From Syntrophobacterales bacterium (lineage in GTDB: Bacteria > Desulfobacterota > Syntrophobacteria > Syntrophobacterales > Thermodesulforhabdaceae): a stretch of DNA of 64,000 nt. The translations under genes and the position numbers were made by a program. The notes under the pieces are model-generated. The model saw only the letters and a program-made list of their open reading frames with translations, was not told the DNA's origin and ran no database searches. Where the stretch lies: contig JAOACS010000021.1 in assembly GCA_026417655.1 (NCBI GenBank), positions 208,309-272,308 of the forward strand. The letters run 5' to 3'. Shown in pieces: positions 61,460-64,000 of this stretch (position 1 is the stretch's first letter; each line of letters starts with the position of its first letter).

Positions 61460-61606
61460 TCAGCAACCGGGTTCCCCATGATGCCCACAGCAAGGCTGGC
61501 CTTTTATGATTTTTATAAGAGTGTTTTTCAATATAAACTTTATTTTTTCTACCCAAGGCATTTCCTTCTTTAGGTTATTTATGAAGACTTCAGGGGACGG
61601 CTTCAT
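61460..61606 (-). CDS. 48-residue protein with CCGHHGEPGC C-terminus
   Basis: The frame runs from ATG 61606 to the stop at 61460. AAGGAG precedes the ATG by six bases. The N-terminal two thirds form an amphipathic basic helix (EMPWVEKIKFILKNTLIK); the end is QPCCGHHGEPGC, three Cys and two His in ten residues, as in a family of small Cys-rich proteins that I recall from Desulfobacterota and Geobacter-like genomes. The family's function is unknown to me. It is the first gene of the small cluster upstream of acs, with a promoter just upstream. Confidence 0.7.
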   Translation of the reverse strand: MKPSPEVFINNLKKEMPWVEKIKFILKNTLIKIIKGQPCCGHHGEPGC

Positions 61607-61652
61607 TATAAACTCCTTATATATAACCTCGGCCGATCTTTAAAATATCAGC

Positions 61653-61682
61653 GTAATAAGTCATAGTGTCATATGATGCCAA
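61653..61682 (-). promoter_or_regulatory. promoter for the small Cys-rich gene cluster
   Basis: On the minus strand TTGGCA (61677-61682) is followed after 18 bases by TATTAC (61653-61658). The spacer holds a direct repeat TATGAC-AC-TATGAC (61660-61673), a possible operator. Transcription would start near 61646, about 40 bases before the ATG at 61606. Confidence 0.45.
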
Positions 61683-61705
61683 GATAATCAATAAAGGATC
61701 GATTG

Positions 61706-63241
61706 TTAAGCTGACAGATAACTTATTTCATCTTTTTTCATCTTTTTCTGCTTATACATATTTTCATCCGCCTTTGACAATAATTGATCAAGTTCTATAG
61801 GGTTCTCAGGATCATACCGAGCTATCCCTATACTTAGGGATAGTTGGTATCCCCTAATTCTGGAGCTGTTAAAAACATCTAGCATATTATATAAACGACC
61901 TAAAATTGCATCCTCTGCTCCATTCGAAGCTTCTATTCCAAGAACAACAAATTCATCTCCGCCTATGCGGCATATTACATCAGATTTTCTAAACACTCCT
62001 TTCAATATATAGGCCACATCAATAAGGGCTTGATCCCCCTCTTTGTGGCCAAACTCATCATTTATTTGTTTCATTTTATCAAGGTCTATGTAAAATAGCA
62101 GCAAGGGTTTTTTTGTTCTTTCTGTAACTTTGAGTTGTTGTTCCCCAAGGATAAAAAATCCTCTTCTATTATATAGACCCGTCAATTCATCTGTTATAGA
62201 CATAGTTTGTAGTTGTTCCTCCATCATTTTTCTCTCAGTTATATCCCGCGTGATACTAATCATATAGGGAACGTCATTTATATTGATAATACTTGCCGAT
62301 ACTATACCATGAAAAGTGCTACCTTCCTTCTTCCTAACTATAACTTCAAAATTTTTAAGATAACCATCCCTTACAAGCTTACTTACCATTGCTTCACGGT
62401 CCTCAAGGGATTTCCAAATCTCAAGATCCAGAGTTCTTTTGCCAATAGCTTCCTCACGGGTAAAGCCTGAAGCCGAGATAAACCCATCATTTACATATAA
62501 GATCGTACCATCATCTAAACTAGTTATCATTGCAGCATCGGGACTTGTATTAAATATCAGTTCCATTTTTTCTTTCGCAAGTTTCATCTCAGTATTTAAA
62601 CGATGATTTATCATTATGATCAAAGTATATGTCCAGAGTATGCTACAAAAGAGTGCATCTATATATGTGACCACATTCAGCGGATTTAGTGAAAATGGAT
62701 GAACAAAAGTAATATCTTTCATCTGTAATATGGCACGAAACATAAAAAAGCAACCATGGATAGCAAAAAATACTCCACTAAAATTTGCGGAGGACGCTAC
62801 ATACTTAGGTCTCCAGAAGAAAAGCGCATGGGCAGTTAGAAGGGAAATAATCGAAAGAGTGAAACTTATGATTATTCCTCTTATCCATATGTTATCATCG
62901 ATTAGTAAGAAATACAAAAATGTTAAGATAAATATTGTATAGATTGAACCGATAAACCAGTAGTTTATCTTCCTATCAAAGAAGCGAATAATACCAATGT
63001 AAAGAAATATAACTCCCAAAACTATCATAGAATTTTGCATTATTATTGAGACTGTCTGAACATAAGGGATTTGGCGAAGAAACAGAAAAGAAAATCCTAC
63101 TGTCTCTGCGATGCTCCATAACAACCAGTATCCGATCCCGTGGTAATGTCTTATAACGATATACTGATATGAAAAGATTATTGTCTGAATAAAATGAGTG
63201 ATTCCTAAAGTGAGGGCAAAGGTTTTTAGGCTAAATTCCAT
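61706..63241 (-). CDS. Membrane PAS-GGDEF diguanylate cyclase
   Basis: The 511-residue protein has about seven N-terminal membrane helices (roughly residues 10-215), unlike a standard named sensor. A short linker leads to a PAS domain (about 230-345; FNTSPDAAMITSLDDGTILY) and then a GGDEF domain (about 350-500). GGDEF is at 427-431, with the RxxD inhibitory site at 418-421, so it should make cyclic di-GMP under feedback control. The ATG overlaps the stop of the 68-residue gene, implying coupling. The ligand is unknown; a membrane or redox signal is plausible. Confidence 0.9.
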   Translation of the reverse strand: MEFSLKTFALTLGITHFIQTIIFSYQYIVIRHYHGIGYWLLWSIAETVGFSFLFLRQIPYVQTVSIIMQNSMIVLGVIFLYIGIIRFFDRKINYWFIGSIYTIFILTFLYFLLIDDNIWIRGIIISFTLSIISLLTAHALFFWRPKYVASSANFSGVFFAIHGCFFMFRAILQMKDITFVHPFSLNPLNVVTYIDALFCSILWTYTLIIMINHRLNTEMKLAKEKMELIFNTSPDAAMITSLDDGTILYVNDGFISASGFTREEAIGKRTLDLEIWKSLEDREAMVSKLVRDGYLKNFEVIVRKKEGSTFHGIVSASIININDVPYMISITRDITERKMMEEQLQTMSITDELTGLYNRRGFFILGEQQLKVTERTKKPLLLFYIDLDKMKQINDEFGHKEGDQALIDVAYILKGVFRKSDVICRIGGDEFVVLGIEASNGAEDAILGRLYNMLDVFNSSRIRGYQLSLSIGIARYDPENPIELDQLLSKADENMYKQKKMKKDEISYLSA

Positions 63242-63447
63242 TAAAGTTCGACCAGTCTTTCATAAAAACCGATTATAAATCTTACCCAATTGACGGTATA
63301 TTTAGCATCTTCTTCTGACTCTTTAGTGGAAATAAAACCTATATCTCCACAAGACATAAGTTTCCTCTCTTCCCTTAGTTTCCCTGAAATTATTGGCAAT
63401 TTATTAAACTCATCAATAATTTCTTCGAATTTATCCCCATGCTCCAA
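63241..63447 (-). CDS. 68-residue partner protein of the PAS-GGDEF gene
   Basis: I do not recognise this small protein. It starts with TTG at 63447, with AAGGAG about ten bases upstream, and its stop overlaps the cyclase ATG (TAATG). It is soluble, largely helical, acidic at the N-terminus, with a single Cys (MSCGDIGF). Coupled translation suggests it works with the cyclase, for example as a regulator or ligand carrier. That is inference. Confidence 0.55.
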   Translation of the reverse strand: MEHGDKFEEIIDEFNKLPIISGKLREERKLMSCGDIGFISTKESEEDAKYTVNWVRFIIGFYERLVEL

Positions 63448-63561
63448 GAAAAGAGGGCTCCTTTATGAAACTTTGGTGGTTTAATTTCTCTTCTCCTAAG
63501 CCTAGCTTTCATAGTGAGCTCAGTAGCTCCTTGTCCTTCTTCAGTAACCTTCGTAGTTTTT

Positions 63562-63590
63562 TTTAAAACATATAAATCCGATCATTTCAA
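63562..63590 (-). promoter_or_regulatory. candidate promoter for the 68-residue/PAS-GGDEF operon
   Basis: On the minus strand TTGAAA (63585-63590) is followed after 17 bases by TTTAAA (63562-63567). It would give a leader of about 110 bases before the TTG at 63447. Confidence 0.35.
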
Positions 63591-63700
63591 GTCCTACTTT
63601 TGCCTTTCTAAGGTAACTCTTTGCCAAGCTAATAACGCTTTTCGTTTCAAAAATTTTTAGTTTACCTTTCGTAAAATAATTTTTACATTCCAAATGAGAT

Positions 63701-63724
63701 AAAAAAAGGGGGAGAACTCCCGAG
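63701..63724 (-). terminator. possible rRNA operon terminator
   Basis: On the minus strand a short stem GGGA/TCCC with loop GTTC (within 63711-63721) leads into CC and seven T. The stem is only four or five pairs, but the T-run is good and it lies about 150 bases after the 5S rRNA. Confidence 0.4.
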
Positions 63725-63869
63725 TTTGACTTCTGTTTTGATACAGAGAGTTAGATAACTAAAGCTAACCTTTTGTTTTGGTTTTTTCTACCAACATTTT
63801 ACATCCATCGTTTTTCAATATGTTGATGAGGGGGCTAATAAGGGGGGAGCTAGAAGGTTAATAAAGAAA

Positions 63870-63989
<120 letters not shown>

Positions 63990-64000
63990 TTTATTTATCT

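Larger units (their letters stand above)
63448..63869 (-). other. 422-base region without a recognisable gene
   Basis: The gap between the 68-residue gene and the 5S rRNA holds a candidate promoter (63562-63590) and a possible rRNA terminator (63701-63724), both listed separately. A 40-codon frame on the minus strand near 63510-63400 overlaps the real gene and is probably spurious. The rest is A+T rich with no visible gene. Confidence 0.6.

Noticed and set aside
61356..61556. 66-codon minus-strand frame between the small genes
   Set aside because: It overlaps both the 48-residue CCGH gene and the 52-residue zinc-ribbon gene in another frame and has no ribosome site; the two shorter frames fit better.

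Overview
The window looks like chromosome from a diderm (LPS-bearing), anaerobic, possibly autotrophic bacterium, most like the Desulfobacterota (former Deltaproteobacteria) or a close relative. The evidence is an outer-membrane gene set (Tol-Pal, LptD), a bacterial Wood-Ljungdahl CO dehydrogenase/acetyl-CoA synthase operon, a PycB-type biotin carboxyltransferase, pyruvate phosphate dikinase, a malyl-CoA-lyase-like protein and a PilMNOQ type IV pilus operon. Several genes appear to start with TTG or GTG. The lineage is an inference; no species is claimed. I saw no insertion sequence, prophage, CRISPR array or recognisable riboswitch.

Layout. 1-7592 (minus): one long operon, ndk - mltD-like - sirtuin - tolQ - tolR - tolA - tolB - pal - cpoB. 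7798-11499 (plus): dnaG - rpoD. 11534-14325 (minus): a winged-helix/ferredoxin protein, an Ino1-type inositol-phosphate synthase with its own promoter, and a small unknown. 14540-15526 (plus): a diguanylate cyclase. 15530-15607 (minus): tRNA-Pro(UGG). 15842-17872 (plus): a fused TRAP permease without a binding protein. 17903-21450 (minus): lptD and folC. 21689-31247 (plus): MBL hydrolase, lipoprotein, coaBC, family-4 uracil-DNA glycosylase, nfeD, slipin, a Rho-N-like protein, an HD protein, a 74-residue peptide, pycB and mdh. 31257-40412 (minus): pilM-N-O-Q, L,D-transpeptidase, rarA, pgi and a histidine kinase. 40530-41186 (plus): lepB. 41179-45910 (minus): dnaE, Mth938-like, holC and an SdhE-like gene. 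46081-47583 (plus): a sigma54-dependent regulator. 47587-52045 (minus): ppdK, a malyl-CoA lyase-like gene and a DUF3011 protein. 52049-60154 (minus): acsD - acsA/cooS - acsB - acsC - acsE behind a promoter with a consensus -35 box. 60185-61606 (minus): four small unknown genes, two of them under 60 codons and three Cys-rich. 61706-63447 (minus): a membrane PAS-GGDEF protein and a 68-residue partner. 63870-63989 (minus): 5S rRNA, the tail of an rRNA operon that continues beyond the window.

How the genes fit together. CODH/ACS makes acetyl-CoA from CO2 and a methyl group. Pyruvate phosphate dikinase, the carboxyltransferase and malate dehydrogenase then link pyruvate, PEP, oxaloacetate and malate, and the malyl-CoA-lyase-like protein could connect acetyl-CoA with glyoxylate/malate. 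The rest is mostly housekeeping: envelope, replication, transcription and cofactors.

The least explained part is the small-gene cluster directly upstream of the acs operon. It encodes a 48-residue protein ending in a CCGH...GC motif, a 52-residue zinc-ribbon-like protein, a 117-residue protein ending in a Cys-Asp-Cys-Gly-Cys-Gly-Cys tail and a 175-residue unknown. Its position suggests a link to metal handling or redox control of CODH/ACS, but this is inference. Other points to revisit are the acidic Trp-repeat tail of AcsB, hairpins in three intergenic gaps of the acs operon, a set of GGGAC/GTCCC hairpins, and a pil operon without pilP.
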